Assembly (NCBI GenBank): GCA_009838175.1
Contig: VXSB01000002.1
Span: 1-51,189 of the forward strand
Direction: 5' to 3'
From: Chloroflexota bacterium
GTDB taxonomy: Bacteria; Chloroflexota; Dehalococcoidia; Lucifugimonadales; Lucifugimonadaceae
DNA length: 51,189 nt
Part shown: piece after piece, positions 9,307 to 18,794 of the stretch
How the letters are laid out: every line of letters begins with the position of its first letter
How positions within the stretch are numbered: position 1 is the stretch's first letter
Notes under the pieces: model-generated
Database searches by the model: none
What the model was told of the DNA's origin: nothing
Seen by the model: only the letters and a program-made list of their open reading frames with translations
Position numbers and translations under genes: made by a program

Positions 9307-10719
9307 ATGGACGAATCCACACAGATTCTCGACAATGTAACGCTCGCCGCGTACATCGTCGCTTCTGTCCTGTTCATCATTGGACTCCTCTGGCTACGGT
9401 CGCCTGAGACGGCAAGAGCGGGAAATCGGCTTTCGGCGTTGGGAATGCTGATCGCAATCGTCTTCACCGTTATCGACCGAGACATCGTTAGCTACGAGTG
9501 GATAATCGTCGGCTTCATCGTCGGCGCCTTGCTTGGGGCAATAGCCGCGCGGCAGGTTCAGTTAACGGCGATGCCACAGATGGTCGCCATCTTCAATGGC
9601 TTCGGCGGTGCAGCATCAGCTGTCGTCGCCGCAGCTCAGATTCTCAGCCAGAACGATACCCGCGATGTCGATACCGTCGTCAGTGTCACGGTTGCACTAT
9701 CGGTATTGATCGGCTCGCTGACCCTAACTGGCAGCCTCATCGCTTTCGGAAAGTTGCAGGGCATCGTCGCTACACAACCCGTACTGATACCTCTACGTCA
9801 CGTCGTCAACGTCGTGCTGGCGATCGCAGGCATAGCGATGGCAGGATTGCTCATATATGACGCAAACCTCGAATGGGCGCTCGTTGCGATGGCTGTTGTC
9901 GCACTCATCATCGGAGTTCTGATCGTCATTCCCATCGGCGGCGCCGACATGCCTGTCGTCATCGCGTTGTTGAACTCGTACTCCGGATTGGCCGCTGCCG
10001 CGACAGGGTTCGTGATCGACAATCCGATGCTTATCATCGCCGGATCACTCGTCGGCGCTTCTGGACTGATACTCACCCGCATCATGACGCGGGCGATGAA
10101 CCGATCTCTCGGGAACGTCATGTTCGGAGGGTTCGGTGTCGCCGACTCTACTGGCGGCACTGCACCCGGAGCAACGGATACCGATCGCCCCGTGCGGTCT
10201 GTCAATGCCGCCGAGGCTGCAATACTCCTCGGATACGCCGATTCAGTCATCTTCGTGCCCGGGTACGGTCTTGCCGTCGCTCAAGCGCAGCATCAGGTTC
10301 GAGACTTGGCAGACATGCTCAAAGAACGCGGGACGCAGGTCCGATACGCAATCCACCCGGTGGCTGGCAGGATGCCGGGCCACATGAACGTGTTGCTCGC
10401 GGAAGCAGATGTCCCTTACGATGAGTTGAAGGACTTGGACGAGATCAACGATGACTTCAGGCGTGCAGACGTGGCGGTCGTAGTTGGCGCCAACGACGTC
10501 ACGAATCCCGCCGCGCGAACTGATCGAAGCAGTCCGATCTACGGAATGCCGATACTGAACGTCGACCAAGCACGTTCGGCAATCGTTTTGAAGCGTTCCA
10601 TGGCGTCTGGTTTCGCCGGTGTTGAGAACGAACTCTTCCACATGGAGAACACGATGATGCTCTTCGGCGACGCGAGGGCATCCGTCGAAGACCTCTTGAC
10701 TGAGATGAAAGAGCTGTAA
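9307..10719 (+). CDS. pntB: NAD(P) transhydrogenase beta subunit
   Basis: 470 residues. The first 260 or so form membrane helices of domain II, including GADMPVVIALLNSYSGLAAAATGFV. The C-terminal NADP(H)-binding domain III carries VPGYGLAVAQAQHQV, YAIHPVAGRMPGHMNVLLAEADV and VVVGANDVTNPAAR, all diagnostic. The complex uses the proton gradient to make NADPH from NADH. It starts nine bases after the previous gene and is followed 28 bases later by a VOC protein. Length and motifs are complete. Confidence 0.96.
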   Translation: MDESTQILDNVTLAAYIVASVLFIIGLLWLRSPETARAGNRLSALGMLIAIVFTVIDRDIVSYEWIIVGFIVGALLGAIAARQVQLTAMPQMVAIFNGFGGAASAVVAAAQILSQNDTRDVDTVVSVTVALSVLIGSLTLTGSLIAFGKLQGIVATQPVLIPLRHVVNVVLAIAGIAMAGLLIYDANLEWALVAMAVVALIIGVLIVIPIGGADMPVVIALLNSYSGLAAAATGFVIDNPMLIIAGSLVGASGLILTRIMTRAMNRSLGNVMFGGFGVADSTGGTAPGATDTDRPVRSVNAAEAAILLGYADSVIFVPGYGLAVAQAQHQVRDLADMLKERGTQVRYAIHPVAGRMPGHMNVLLAEADVPYDELKDLDEINDDFRRADVAVVVGANDVTNPAARTDRSSPIYGMPILNVDQARSAIVLKRSMASGFAGVENELFHMENTMMLFGDARASVEDLLTEMKEL

Positions 10720-10747
10720 CCTTGGGGCGCAAAGGACAACGACAGAC

Positions 10748-11134
10748 ATGAAGATTCACGGTGTTGGTCAAATCTCGATTTCAGTAACTGATGTTGACAG
10801 GGCAGTGGAGTTCTACCGCGACACGCTCGGGATCGACTTCCTTTTCCAAGTCCCGGGCACTAACCCGATGGCGTTCTTCAATTGCGCCGGAACTCGCCTC
10901 TACATCAACCAACCTGAGAATCCAGAGCACGCCACAGGATCGTCGGTGATCTACTTCACAGTAGATTCGGCGCACGAAGCCGCCGAAGAGTTGAAGTCAA
11001 AAGGCGTGCAACTCGAATCCGAGCCGCACATCATCCACCAGACCGAAAACTTCACGTTGTGGATGGCATTCTTCAAGGACCCGGACGGCAACCTGATGTC
11101 CTTGATGAGCGAAGAAGGCGATTTGATGGGATAG
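10748..11134 (+). CDS. VOC-superfamily (glyoxalase/bleomycin-resistance fold) protein
   Basis: 128 residues with a paired beta-alpha-beta-beta-beta fold: ISVTDVDRAVEFYRDTLGIDFLF in the first half and FFKDPDGNLMSLMSEEG at the end, the usual VOC signature. Conserved positions near His/Glu metal ligands are only partly evident, with Q near residue 8 and Glu near the C-terminus. Members include glyoxalase I, methylmalonyl-CoA epimerase and dioxygenases; the substrate cannot be assigned. An AAGGAC ribosome site precedes the ATG. It may be the last gene of the pnt operon. Confidence 0.85.
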   Translation: MKIHGVGQISISVTDVDRAVEFYRDTLGIDFLFQVPGTNPMAFFNCAGTRLYINQPENPEHATGSSVIYFTVDSAHEAAEELKSKGVQLESEPHIIHQTENFTLWMAFFKDPDGNLMSLMSEEGDLMG

Positions 11135-11278
11135 CAAGACTGGCTTCAAAGCGACGCGCGACAAGTTTTCGTCGAGAGTTCTGGATTACGAAACTTGGGA
11201 ATTCGCCAGCTAATCGAATTGTGATGGTTTTAGAGTGGATAGGTCGTGTGGAAATGATCGGAGTCCTTGAGACCTCGA

Positions 11279-12613
11279 TCACGAAATTTCGCGATGTTTT
11301 TCCAATAAAACGCTAGTCCATTGCGTACCGTAACTGGCTTCGTCCAAAACGTCCCAAAATGCCCGGATTGGCATGTCGAACGGAAGCGTAAAGAGCAATC
11401 TGCCAAACACACTTTCCGCGAAATACTGTGTGTCATTGCATTGCCAATGCGTAACGCCTCGATCGCCTTGGTGGACGGTTTTGGATCGATAGCGATATAA
11501 GTTCTTGATCGCTTGAGCAATCGCTGATCGTTTTTCGACATCGCGCGCCAAAATCGTCGCGACGTTACGAGCAAGTGATTCAGTTACCTGTCCGAAAGTC
11601 GTATCGCGAGTCAACAAAGTTTCGAGGGCTGTAAAGAAAAGCAGGACTCGTTGAGAATGATCACGGGCTTGACGTCCTCTAGACAACCACCCGAGTCCTT
11701 GTCGGAAGAAATAACCACAAGAATCCATCTTAGGCTCTTGCAGTCGTTCAGCTAACGGTGTGAAATGGCAGTCTTTCGTTCGTGTCACGAAACGATCATC
11801 GATCATATAAAACGACGAACTAGGAGCCCTGATCGTAACCCCGAAATCGCCCGTCAACAGAGGCTCGTCCTTCGATTTCGTCGACGTGAAAGGTGCGGGC
11901 TCCACTTCGCCAATCGACGGTTTGATCCCAAAATAAGGCCAGCACGAGAGACGGACGAGAGATACTGCCGCATCAACAAACCAACGTGCTTCCCTGATTG
12001 CGTTGCCGGCGCTGGCATTGACAGGCACTACCCAAGCCAGTGCAGGCATTTCCACCGATGCCCCTTCGTCGCCAAATCTCTGGGAAAATTCTTCGCCAGC
12101 CACAAATACGTCGTGTCCGGTAAAACAGTTCAACTGCTCCGAGGGCAACATCGAGATTGAACCAATACTGATTGGTTGGGGATCGCCCATAAATCGAAAC
12201 AGGTGGTTCGGCGCGACAATTTGAAATCGTTGCTGTATCAAATTTAGGAGACTAGACCGAAAACGCTTGGCTAAACTAAGCGCGTTTGTTTCATCAGAGC
12301 GACCCACGACCAAATTGGACAACGCGCTGCTTATCAACTCCTCAATGTCATCAGGGTTGCCGTATTCGTGACCTAATCTTGAAGTGCATACTCCCACTAG
12401 ATTATTGCGTGCGCGTATTTCATCTTCGCCGAGAGCGATTGCACAATCCCTGTACCACGATATCCAGTACGGCCTTCCTTGCTGCTCGTTCTGTGATTGA
12501 AATCTGCGGAGGTCCTGATTGTCGACGACACATTCCGAGGCAAGCTGGAAAAACTCCCTCGCGGCGGTAAGTATATTTCCGTCGCTTTCGATCTTTCTGG
12601 CAAGGGTTGTCAC
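11279..12613 (-). CDS. Apea-like HEPN-domain protein
   Basis: 444 residues. The C-terminal third (about 320-400) contains LLFFTALETLL followed by VTESLARNVATIL and YRYRSKTVHQGD. The last has the R-x4-H spacing of HEPN domains, with the helix order of the Apea-like HEPN family. HEPN proteins are often RNases of toxin or antiviral systems, but many Apea-like members are uncharacterised. The N-terminal 300 residues match nothing I recognise. No antitoxin gene (MNT or other) is adjacent. Codon use looks less GC-biased than neighbours, suggesting transfer. The 144 bases after the VOC gene hold nothing clear. Confidence 0.7.
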   Translation of the reverse strand: MTTLARKIESDGNILTAAREFFQLASECVVDNQDLRRFQSQNEQQGRPYWISWYRDCAIALGEDEIRARNNLVGVCTSRLGHEYGNPDDIEELISSALSNLVVGRSDETNALSLAKRFRSSLLNLIQQRFQIVAPNHLFRFMGDPQPISIGSISMLPSEQLNCFTGHDVFVAGEEFSQRFGDEGASVEMPALAWVVPVNASAGNAIREARWFVDAAVSLVRLSCWPYFGIKPSIGEVEPAPFTSTKSKDEPLLTGDFGVTIRAPSSSFYMIDDRFVTRTKDCHFTPLAERLQEPKMDSCGYFFRQGLGWLSRGRQARDHSQRVLLFFTALETLLTRDTTFGQVTESLARNVATILARDVEKRSAIAQAIKNLYRYRSKTVHQGDRGVTHWQCNDTQYFAESVFGRLLFTLPFDMPIRAFWDVLDEASYGTQWTSVLLEKHREIS

Positions 12614-12713
12614 AGTAAGATTCCCTATTCGGTTTCGACGATTTCAAGTTGCACCGCGCGTTAATCTCTATCTTCCAATCTGACCTGCAATTGGTCGTTT
12701 CGCGCCAATGATC

Positions 12714-12998
12714 TTACTTCCGACCTGTGAGCAACAACCGCAGCCCGAGCGCAACCAGAACTACCGCGAAGGGTATCCAGACGTACTTCGGATCAAGTTG
12801 GACTATGCCGAAGATCCACAGCAGCAACCAGACACCGATGACGAGGAACAGAACTCCACAACCGATTCTGGGCCATTGATTGTCTTTCTTCACGCCAAAT
12901 CCAAATTCTGAGTAATAGAAGCGTAGAGGAGGTCTGCGATGGTCGGGTAGGTCCGGATTCTCATCGTCAGTATCGCGTCTACGCGGGTCGATGTTCAT
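12714..12998 (-). CDS. Small two-TM membrane protein
   Basis: 94 residues. The first 42 are charged and rich in Arg, Asp and Pro, then come two hydrophobic helices (about 46-63 and 70-90) separated by QLDPKY, ending in GRK. Such topology with a charged cytoplasmic N-terminus is common in small hypothetical membrane proteins. No family recognised. It lies about 100 bases upstream of the HEPN gene on the same strand, but without sign of coupling. Confidence 0.6.
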   Translation of the reverse strand: MNIDPRRRDTDDENPDLPDHRRPPLRFYYSEFGFGVKKDNQWPRIGCGVLFLVIGVWLLLWIFGIVQLDPKYVWIPFAVVLVALGLRLLLTGRK

Positions 12999-13081
12999 TC
13001 TGCCTGCCCCGAATTGTGTTATTTTGCCGCTCGGTTAGAAGGGGGCAGTTGACTTTCGCGTCAAAATGAATCAGCGTATCA

Positions 13082-13873
13082 TCACCACGCACCGTGCAGA
13101 TGATCCGGCGGCGTCATCGGTTCCTTGTTCCACAGCGTCTCCAGCGTATAGCGCGGCTCCCAGCCCAAGATGCGGCGCGTCTTTTCGCTGTTGAACTTGT
13201 GGTGTGGTGTCTCCGGGAAGGTGAAGAACGTCTCGCAGCGGGAGGGCAGACGTTCCAGCGGGACTTCCAAGGCGGCTTGGATCGCTGTTCCGCAATCAGT
13301 CCAGGCGGTCGTGAATGGCGTCATGTCCTCGTGATAGGTCGCTTCAGGCAGGCCTCGCCCCAGACCCCAGTTCCAAGTGTGGCGCATGTTGTAGTAGAGC
13401 ATCGTGATGACGTAGATGCCGTACTGCTCGCTGAAAACGCGGCAAATCTCTTGGCCGAGACCCTTCGAGTGGGCGTATAGACGCGTGCCGAACTGAGGCG
13501 GCATGTCGGGATTGAGATCGAAATCCCAGCTCTCGTACGTCTCGCCGACCAGTTGGAAGTGGGGTCCGGTGTTGATGACGCGTTGGATGCCGTGTACCCG
13601 TGCGGCCTCCATCATGTTGTAATTGCCACGTGTGCTGACATCGAATGCCAGCTTGCGGTCTTCCCGCAGAACGGACAGATTAATGATCGCGTCGCACCCT
13701 TCTGCCGTCGCAATCACGCCGTCAAGATCGTCTGAACTGACCTGCCGGAAATCGCCGTCGAACTCGTCTGCCGGCGGATTGATGTCGGTGAGGATGATTT
13801 CGTGGCGGTGCTTCAGTGCCTTGACGACCCAAGGTCCGAGCATCCCGCATCCACCGAGTATGAGAACTTTCAT
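13082..13873 (-). CDS. NAD-dependent epimerase/dehydratase family protein
   Basis: 263 residues of the extended short-chain dehydrogenase type. The cofactor motif is LGGCGMLGPWVVKAL at the N-terminus, DxxP-like TDINPP follows, and YAHSKGLGQEICRVF carries the YxxxK catalytic pair. It likely acts on a nucleotide sugar or sugar acid (NAD-dependent); uronate dehydrogenases have a similar size, but I cannot decide. GGAGGA nine bases before the ATG supports the start. It is the second gene of a pair: the related gene at 13905-14582 ends 31 bases upstream. Confidence 0.85.
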   Translation of the reverse strand: MKVLILGGCGMLGPWVVKALKHRHEIILTDINPPADEFDGDFRQVSSDDLDGVIATAEGCDAIINLSVLREDRKLAFDVSTRGNYNMMEAARVHGIQRVINTGPHFQLVGETYESWDFDLNPDMPPQFGTRLYAHSKGLGQEICRVFSEQYGIYVITMLYYNMRHTWNWGLGRGLPEATYHEDMTPFTTAWTDCGTAIQAALEVPLERLPSRCETFFTFPETPHHKFNSEKTRRILGWEPRYTLETLWNKEPMTPPDHLHGAW

Positions 13874-13904
13874 CTTTAATGATCCTCCGAGTGGGGCGTT
13901 TGAG

Positions 13905-14582
13905 CTAGAAGCCCAGCATCGCAGCTGCTTTTGCCGTTGTATACCGCTGGTTCGGGACTGTTGATTGAATGTGGATGTCCTGCCAAGGCTCGACCTCGGA
14001 TTCCAATGCCGCTAGCACCGCGCGACCGAGATCTTCGGAGCACAGTGCTGAGGTTCCCGTGTCGACGCCAATGTCATCTCTCCCACCAGCGACCAATGGC
14101 CAACCGAGCCGAAGATTGACGACCTCGAACTTTTGGTCTCGCGCATACTCCTTGCAGATGATCTCCACGAGGTGGGTGCACAACAGATTGATGTCACTCG
14201 CCAACGGTTTGCTACGCCATAGCTCCGTGACGACCAAGTTCTCCTCGTACTCCTCCATCAAGCGTAGTGTGCTCAGATTGACGACTCGATTGACGCCCGC
14301 GTTTGATGCTGCCCAGAGGAGATTGTAGGTGCGGCGCGTGTAGTAGTCGAGATGAAAGGTTGCGCCCATATCCACCTCGTCTTGGTAACCGACGTTGATG
14401 ATGGCGTCGATTCCTTCGACCAACTTGTCAGTCGCTTCGTCGTGCTCCAATGCGCAGACCATTACATCTTGAGGTTCGTATGGCGCCATCGACGTTAGGC
14501 GTAGGCTATGGCTCGAGTCGGCGAGTTCGGCAACTATGGCCCGCCCGATGGCAGTTGGGGATCCGTTTACGAGTACATTCAT
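13905..14582 (-). CDS. NAD-dependent epimerase-like protein, shortened
   Basis: 225 residues related to its downstream neighbour: MNVLVNGSPTAIGRAIVAEL at the N-terminus, INVGYQDEVDMG and VNRVVNLSTLRLM in the middle. The usual YxxxK is not apparent; the matching place reads LLCTHLVEIICKEY, with Thr-His where Tyr would sit. It may therefore have lost activity or act as a partner of the second enzyme. It is the first gene of the two-gene unit and is divergent from the SRAP gene at 14709. Confidence 0.7.
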   Translation of the reverse strand: MNVLVNGSPTAIGRAIVAELADSSHSLRLTSMAPYEPQDVMVCALEHDEATDKLVEGIDAIINVGYQDEVDMGATFHLDYYTRRTYNLLWAASNAGVNRVVNLSTLRLMEEYEENLVVTELWRSKPLASDINLLCTHLVEIICKEYARDQKFEVVNLRLGWPLVAGGRDDIGVDTGTSALCSEDLGRAVLAALESEVEPWQDIHIQSTVPNQRYTTAKAAAMLGF

Positions 14583-14708
14583 GAGCGATCGATAGGGTGG
14601 TGGATTTGACGTTCTCGGATGATGATATCGCGTGCCCTCGACGGATGCTACGCTGGTACTCGTTGAACTCTGCTCCTATTCTCATCACTTAACGAAAGCC
14701 AAATCGAT

Positions 14709-15392
14709 ATGTGCGGCCGTTTCGGTCTTTTCACAGATCTATCTGAGTTGGTAGAGTTTCTCGGCTTCGAACTGAAGATGCCGGGAGACACATACACACC
14801 GCGTTGGAACATCGCACCAACAACGCCAGTGTTGACGATCACAGAGACGGATGGCCGACGCGTAGGCTCGATGATGCGTTGGGGATTGATCCCCCACTGG
14901 GCCAAACTAGAAACCGCCTTCAAGCGCCCTATGTTCAACGCAAGATCTGAAACCGTAGCCGAACGCCCGACGTTCCGAGATTCGTTCATAGCGAGACGCT
15001 GCCTAGTACCAGCGAACGGTTTCTTCGAATGGCGTGGAAGAGGCGCGCGGGACAAGACTCCGATATGGATACACAGTACGAAAGCGCCAGTCGTCACGTT
15101 CGCTGGTATCTGGAGCGTTTGGCATAGTCCCGAGGGAATTGTGGAATCGTGCGCCATATTGACTACTTCTCCAAACGCGCTGATGGAGCCGATTTACGAT
15201 CGTATGCCCGTGATCCTCGACGACGACTGGGCAGCGATATGGCTCGACGATGCCGCAGATCAGACGGTCTTGCTAGAAGTGCTGAAACCCCGCGAATGGG
15301 ACACGATGGAGGCTCAAGAAGCCAATCCCGCCGTTGGTTCTCCTAAAAATGATGGGCCGTATCTTCTCGATTCTCAGAGCAAGCTCTTCTAG
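14709..15392 (+). CDS. SRAP-domain protein (YedK/HMCES family), catalytic His replaced
   Basis: 227 residues. Family members bind abasic sites in single-stranded DNA through a thiazolidine link to Cys2 and shield them. Cys2 is present (MCGRFGLF), as are WNIAPT, Asn about 78 in MFNARSET and Glu about 107 in NGFFEWRG. The usual IHDRMP motif reads PIYDRMPVIL, so the His corresponding to E. coli YedK His160 is Tyr163. The codon is TAC, clear in the DNA. Crosslinking could persist while release of the bond is altered. It stands alone between divergent epimerase genes and a membrane protein. Confidence 0.9.
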   Translation: MCGRFGLFTDLSELVEFLGFELKMPGDTYTPRWNIAPTTPVLTITETDGRRVGSMMRWGLIPHWAKLETAFKRPMFNARSETVAERPTFRDSFIARRCLVPANGFFEWRGRGARDKTPIWIHSTKAPVVTFAGIWSVWHSPEGIVESCAILTTSPNALMEPIYDRMPVILDDDWAAIWLDDAADQTVLLEVLKPREWDTMEAQEANPAVGSPKNDGPYLLDSQSKLF

Positions 15393-15516
15393 CGTCAGTC
15401 CGAGCCAAAGCCGCTTCCAGTTTCGAATCCAAATCGCAATTGCGGATTCGCCAAACATGGTAGAGTTCGGATTACGTTTATCACCGATTCGACGTTAACC
15501 TATCTGGAGGCACAAA

Positions 15517-16251
15517 ATGTCGATGATTACTGTGCCAAGAATTGGCGGATTGGCGCTGATCCTCGGCGCAGCGTTATACATCGTCGCGACGTTGATCACT
15601 CCAGGGCATTTAATCGGAGCGACCGACGCAGCCGATTTGGATTCGTTGGTTGATGCAATTGCCGACAGTCCGTTGTTGACCGCGTTCGCCGCGATGCTCG
15701 GGAGCGTGTCGCTGATGTTCTTGATTTGGGGTCTGACAGTGATGTGGCAGACCGCTCAGAGCCCATGCGCTCTGGATACGTTTGTGAAATTCGGCTTGAT
15801 TGGCATCTTCTTGGCGCTGGTTTCCTTCCTGATCGCCCAATGCCTCAACTACACGACCTCACACGTGGTCGACCACGGCATCGGGTCCGGTACAGGGCCC
15901 GACCAGACCGAAACCCTCAGAACGATTGCAATACACATGCAATCCGTCGCAGGTGTCGCTCGATTGCTTGGAGCGCTCTCCGGTTTGACGGGATACGTAG
16001 TGTTGGGATTCGCGTTTGCGAGGAAGTTCAAACCAGGCGTTTACAGAATTCTCGCCCGCATCGTCGGAATCGCTGCCATCGTCTCATTGATCGGTGTCGT
16101 CTTGACGGAACCCTTCCACGAACTGATCGACGCGTTGGCCCCGATATTCACCGTGTTGTCGATACTCTACCTAGTCTGGTGGATCATCATCGGCATTGGC
16201 GTCTATCAGGAACGATTCGGACTACGCATCGGAGTAACTCCAGAGCACTGA
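15517..16251 (+). CDS. Hypothetical multi-pass membrane protein (DUF4386-like)
   Basis: 244 residues with about six hydrophobic helices: 9-28, 52-75, 88-108, 146-166, 178-199 and 207-230. The pattern of an N-terminal GGLALILGAALYIVATL and a loop after helix 1 resembles the DUF4386-type membrane proteins, which have no known function; this match is tentative. CTGGAGG eight bases before the ATG supports the start. A 7-bp inverted repeat (CGAATCC 15424-15430, GGATTCG 15444-15450) lies upstream. No linked partner gene. Confidence 0.65.
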   Translation: MSMITVPRIGGLALILGAALYIVATLITPGHLIGATDAADLDSLVDAIADSPLLTAFAAMLGSVSLMFLIWGLTVMWQTAQSPCALDTFVKFGLIGIFLALVSFLIAQCLNYTTSHVVDHGIGSGTGPDQTETLRTIAIHMQSVAGVARLLGALSGLTGYVVLGFAFARKFKPGVYRILARIVGIAAIVSLIGVVLTEPFHELIDALAPIFTVLSILYLVWWIIIGIGVYQERFGLRIGVTPEH

Positions 16252-16418
16252 TCCGTCGACCCAACCGTTCGGTGACCATTAACTGTCCCGAATTCGCGCT
16301 GATCGTCGACTAGAAATAGCTGCACTGCCTCCGCCAAACCTGTCGTTTCTACTTGACCTGCCTGGGTTAATCTTTTGGCAGACTACGTTGGGTCAAACGT
16401 GACGACTGGAGAGACACC

Positions 16419-17591
16419 ATGGGCACCGCGCCGATAATCACGCGCGTCGAATTTTCGAGGTACCGGATCCCAACCTACGATCTGGCGACGGACGTCGGAT
16501 TCGCGATGGGGCAGTTCTACCAGCCCGGTGCACACGGTTCGAGATCCAGAGTCGGTATCAAAATCCACACCGATCAAGGCGTGACCGGCGAGTACATGAG
16601 CGGCGCACCTGCCGCATACGAACAGATGCTCATGTGGGTCAACTTCGTTATCGGCAAGAGCGCATTGGAACGTGAACGGTTCTACAACCAGGCCAAATCG
16701 ATACTCAGAAAAAACGACCGAATGGGTGTTGGACCAATCGACATCACACTCTGGGATCTAGCCGGAAAGTACCATAACGCTCCGATCTACCAGCTGTTGG
16801 GCGGGCACCGCAAGCAACTGCCATGCTACGCCAGCACCTACCACGCCGATCGCGAACCCGATGGCCTCAGTAGCCCAGAAGCATACGCCGATTTCGCCCA
16901 AATGTGCTTGGAGATGGGGTATCCGGCATTCAAGATCCATTCCTGGGGCGAAGTCGACATCAAGCGCGAGATTGACACCGTGCGGGCTGTAGGGGAGCGT
17001 GTGGGTGGAAAGATGGCGTTGATGACTGACCCTTGTTGCGTCTACGACACCTTCGCCGACACTCTGGCTGTTGGTCGAGCTTGTGACGAATACAACTACT
17101 TCTGGTACGAGGACCCGATGCGCGATGGCGGCGTGTCGCTCTGGGCACACAAGCAGTTGAAAAAGATGATCAAGACGCCGCTTCTGCAAGGCGAACACTT
17201 GCATATGGTAGAGGCGCACACCGACATGGCAATCGCGGAGGCCACCGACTTCTGGCGTGCAGACGTTGAATACGACGGTGGAATAACCGGCGTGATGAAG
17301 ATCGCCCACGCCGCCGAGGGTTTCGGCCAGGACCTCGAACTGCACATCTCCAACCCGCCGCATCGACACTGCATGGCCGCCATCCGCAACTCCAACTTCA
17401 ACGAAATGGGCTTAGTTCACCCCAAAATAGTTGAACCCGGCCCGCGGCTCTATAAGTGTGACTACGCCGATCAGATAGATTCCATCGACGAGGACGGTAA
17501 CGTCTCAGTACCGGAAGGACCAGGGTTAGGGGTGGAGTACGACTGGAAGGGGTTGGAACAGTACCGCTTGGATACGGTAATCATCGAATAG
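16419..17591 (+). CDS. Enolase-superfamily enzyme, mandelate racemase group (sugar-acid dehydratase-like)
   Basis: 390 residues with the capping and barrel domains of the group. The catalytic KxH is FKIHSWG (about 172-176), metal ligands are Asp in MTDPCC, Glu in YEDPM and Glu in LQGEH, and the C-terminal general acid/base pair is in ADVEYDGGITG and LELHISNPPH. KxH occurs in gluconate, rhamnonate and tartrate dehydratase types, so dehydration of a sugar acid is likely; the true substrate is not readable. GACTGGAGAG precedes the ATG. Expanded sets of this family are characteristic of SAR202 genomes, which is one reason for the suggested phylum. Confidence 0.9.
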   Translation: MGTAPIITRVEFSRYRIPTYDLATDVGFAMGQFYQPGAHGSRSRVGIKIHTDQGVTGEYMSGAPAAYEQMLMWVNFVIGKSALERERFYNQAKSILRKNDRMGVGPIDITLWDLAGKYHNAPIYQLLGGHRKQLPCYASTYHADREPDGLSSPEAYADFAQMCLEMGYPAFKIHSWGEVDIKREIDTVRAVGERVGGKMALMTDPCCVYDTFADTLAVGRACDEYNYFWYEDPMRDGGVSLWAHKQLKKMIKTPLLQGEHLHMVEAHTDMAIAEATDFWRADVEYDGGITGVMKIAHAAEGFGQDLELHISNPPHRHCMAAIRNSNFNEMGLVHPKIVEPGPRLYKCDYADQIDSIDEDGNVSVPEGPGLGVEYDWKGLEQYRLDTVIIE

Positions 17592-17608
17592 CGCACCATC
17601 GATACGCG

Positions 17609-18742
17609 CTACATCGGCTCCGCATCATCGGCTACATCTATTTCGTCTTCCGGAGTACAGTTCGCCTCGTTGGGCAACCGATCCCACTCATCGGCCACGT
17701 ATCGAACAACGTCCCTGCCCATAGAAACCAACGGCGGCCCGAATATTATCCCCCAGACGCCAAAGAAATGCCCGCCGACGATAATGACGAATATCACGGC
17801 AATCGGGTGAAGGTTCAAAGCGTCCGCTTGGATGCGAGGCGCTAGCAGGGTGTTTTCAGCTAACTGCACGCCCAAGTAGAGGGCTACTACCCAAACCAAC
17901 TTCTCAGGAGCGGTCGCTAAAGTTACCAATATCGCCACCACAGCACCGATAAACGCACCTACGATCGGGATCAACGCAGTTGTTCCAGCCACCACGCCAA
18001 GCAAGAACGCGAATGGGACATCCAAAGCAATCAGACCAATGGTTACAGCTATACCGATCGCTAGGGCCAAAATGAGTTGCCCGCGCAGGTAACCGCCCAA
18101 TGTCTTCTCAGCGATCTTCGCGATGTCGAGCAAATACGGCCGCAGAGCCTTCGGAAACGGTGTCAGCAAACTGGATCCAATCTCGCGCGAATCTTTTACC
18201 AAGTAGAAAATCAGCATCGGCATCGTCGCCAGCCCGATGATCAAGGAGAAAGTCCCGGACACGAGGCCGAAAGTCCTTGGTAAGACTTGCCAGGCAGCGT
18301 TGACGACTACACCACCCATATCGGCTAGGTTCTGCTCGATCTGCGCCCGAACTTCGTCCGGAACCAGTTCTGTGTAGTCGCCCATCCATCCTTCGACAGT
18401 GGCGCGGGCAGAGTTGAAGAACGCTGGAAATTCATCGATGAACTCTCTACTCTGCTCGATCGTCGGCGGTATCACCAATGCCATGGACCCAGCGAAGATG
18501 CCGACTGCGACAACGAAAATCACCCCGATCGCGATACCCCGACTAAGCTCCGGACGGCTCTCCCTCCACGGCATCACTCGGACAATCACATTCGTCATCG
18601 GAAGCAAAACATACGCGATCAACGCACTGAACAGCACGGTGATCAACACCGAACCCAACATGTAGATCAGCAAGAGCAACACCGCGAAAACCGCAGCCGC
18701 GCTCAGCATGAGAAAACGCTTGCGCTTTATCTCTTGGTTCAA
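17609..18742 (-). CDS. AI-2E family transporter (PerM/YdiK-like permease)
   Basis: 377 residues with eight or so membrane helices. The signature region GVVAGTTALIPIVGAFIGAVVAILVTL is present, and VWGIIFGPPLVSMGRDV follows near the C-terminus, as in the family. Members include TqsA, sodium/proton antiporters and putative permeases; substrate unknown. It ends in an acidic tail (CTPEDEIDVADDAEPM). Its stop is 17 bases from the stop of the convergent enolase-superfamily gene. Confidence 0.9.
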   Translation of the reverse strand: MNQEIKRKRFLMLSAAAVFAVLLLLIYMLGSVLITVLFSALIAYVLLPMTNVIVRVMPWRESRPELSRGIAIGVIFVVAVGIFAGSMALVIPPTIEQSREFIDEFPAFFNSARATVEGWMGDYTELVPDEVRAQIEQNLADMGGVVVNAAWQVLPRTFGLVSGTFSLIIGLATMPMLIFYLVKDSREIGSSLLTPFPKALRPYLLDIAKIAEKTLGGYLRGQLILALAIGIAVTIGLIALDVPFAFLLGVVAGTTALIPIVGAFIGAVVAILVTLATAPEKLVWVVALYLGVQLAENTLLAPRIQADALNLHPIAVIFVIIVGGHFFGVWGIIFGPPLVSMGRDVVRYVADEWDRLPNEANCTPEDEIDVADDAEPM

Positions 18743-18794
18743 CGGAAGGACTCAGACCAGAGTTGATTACTCGACTCGGGATACAAACGTCGCC

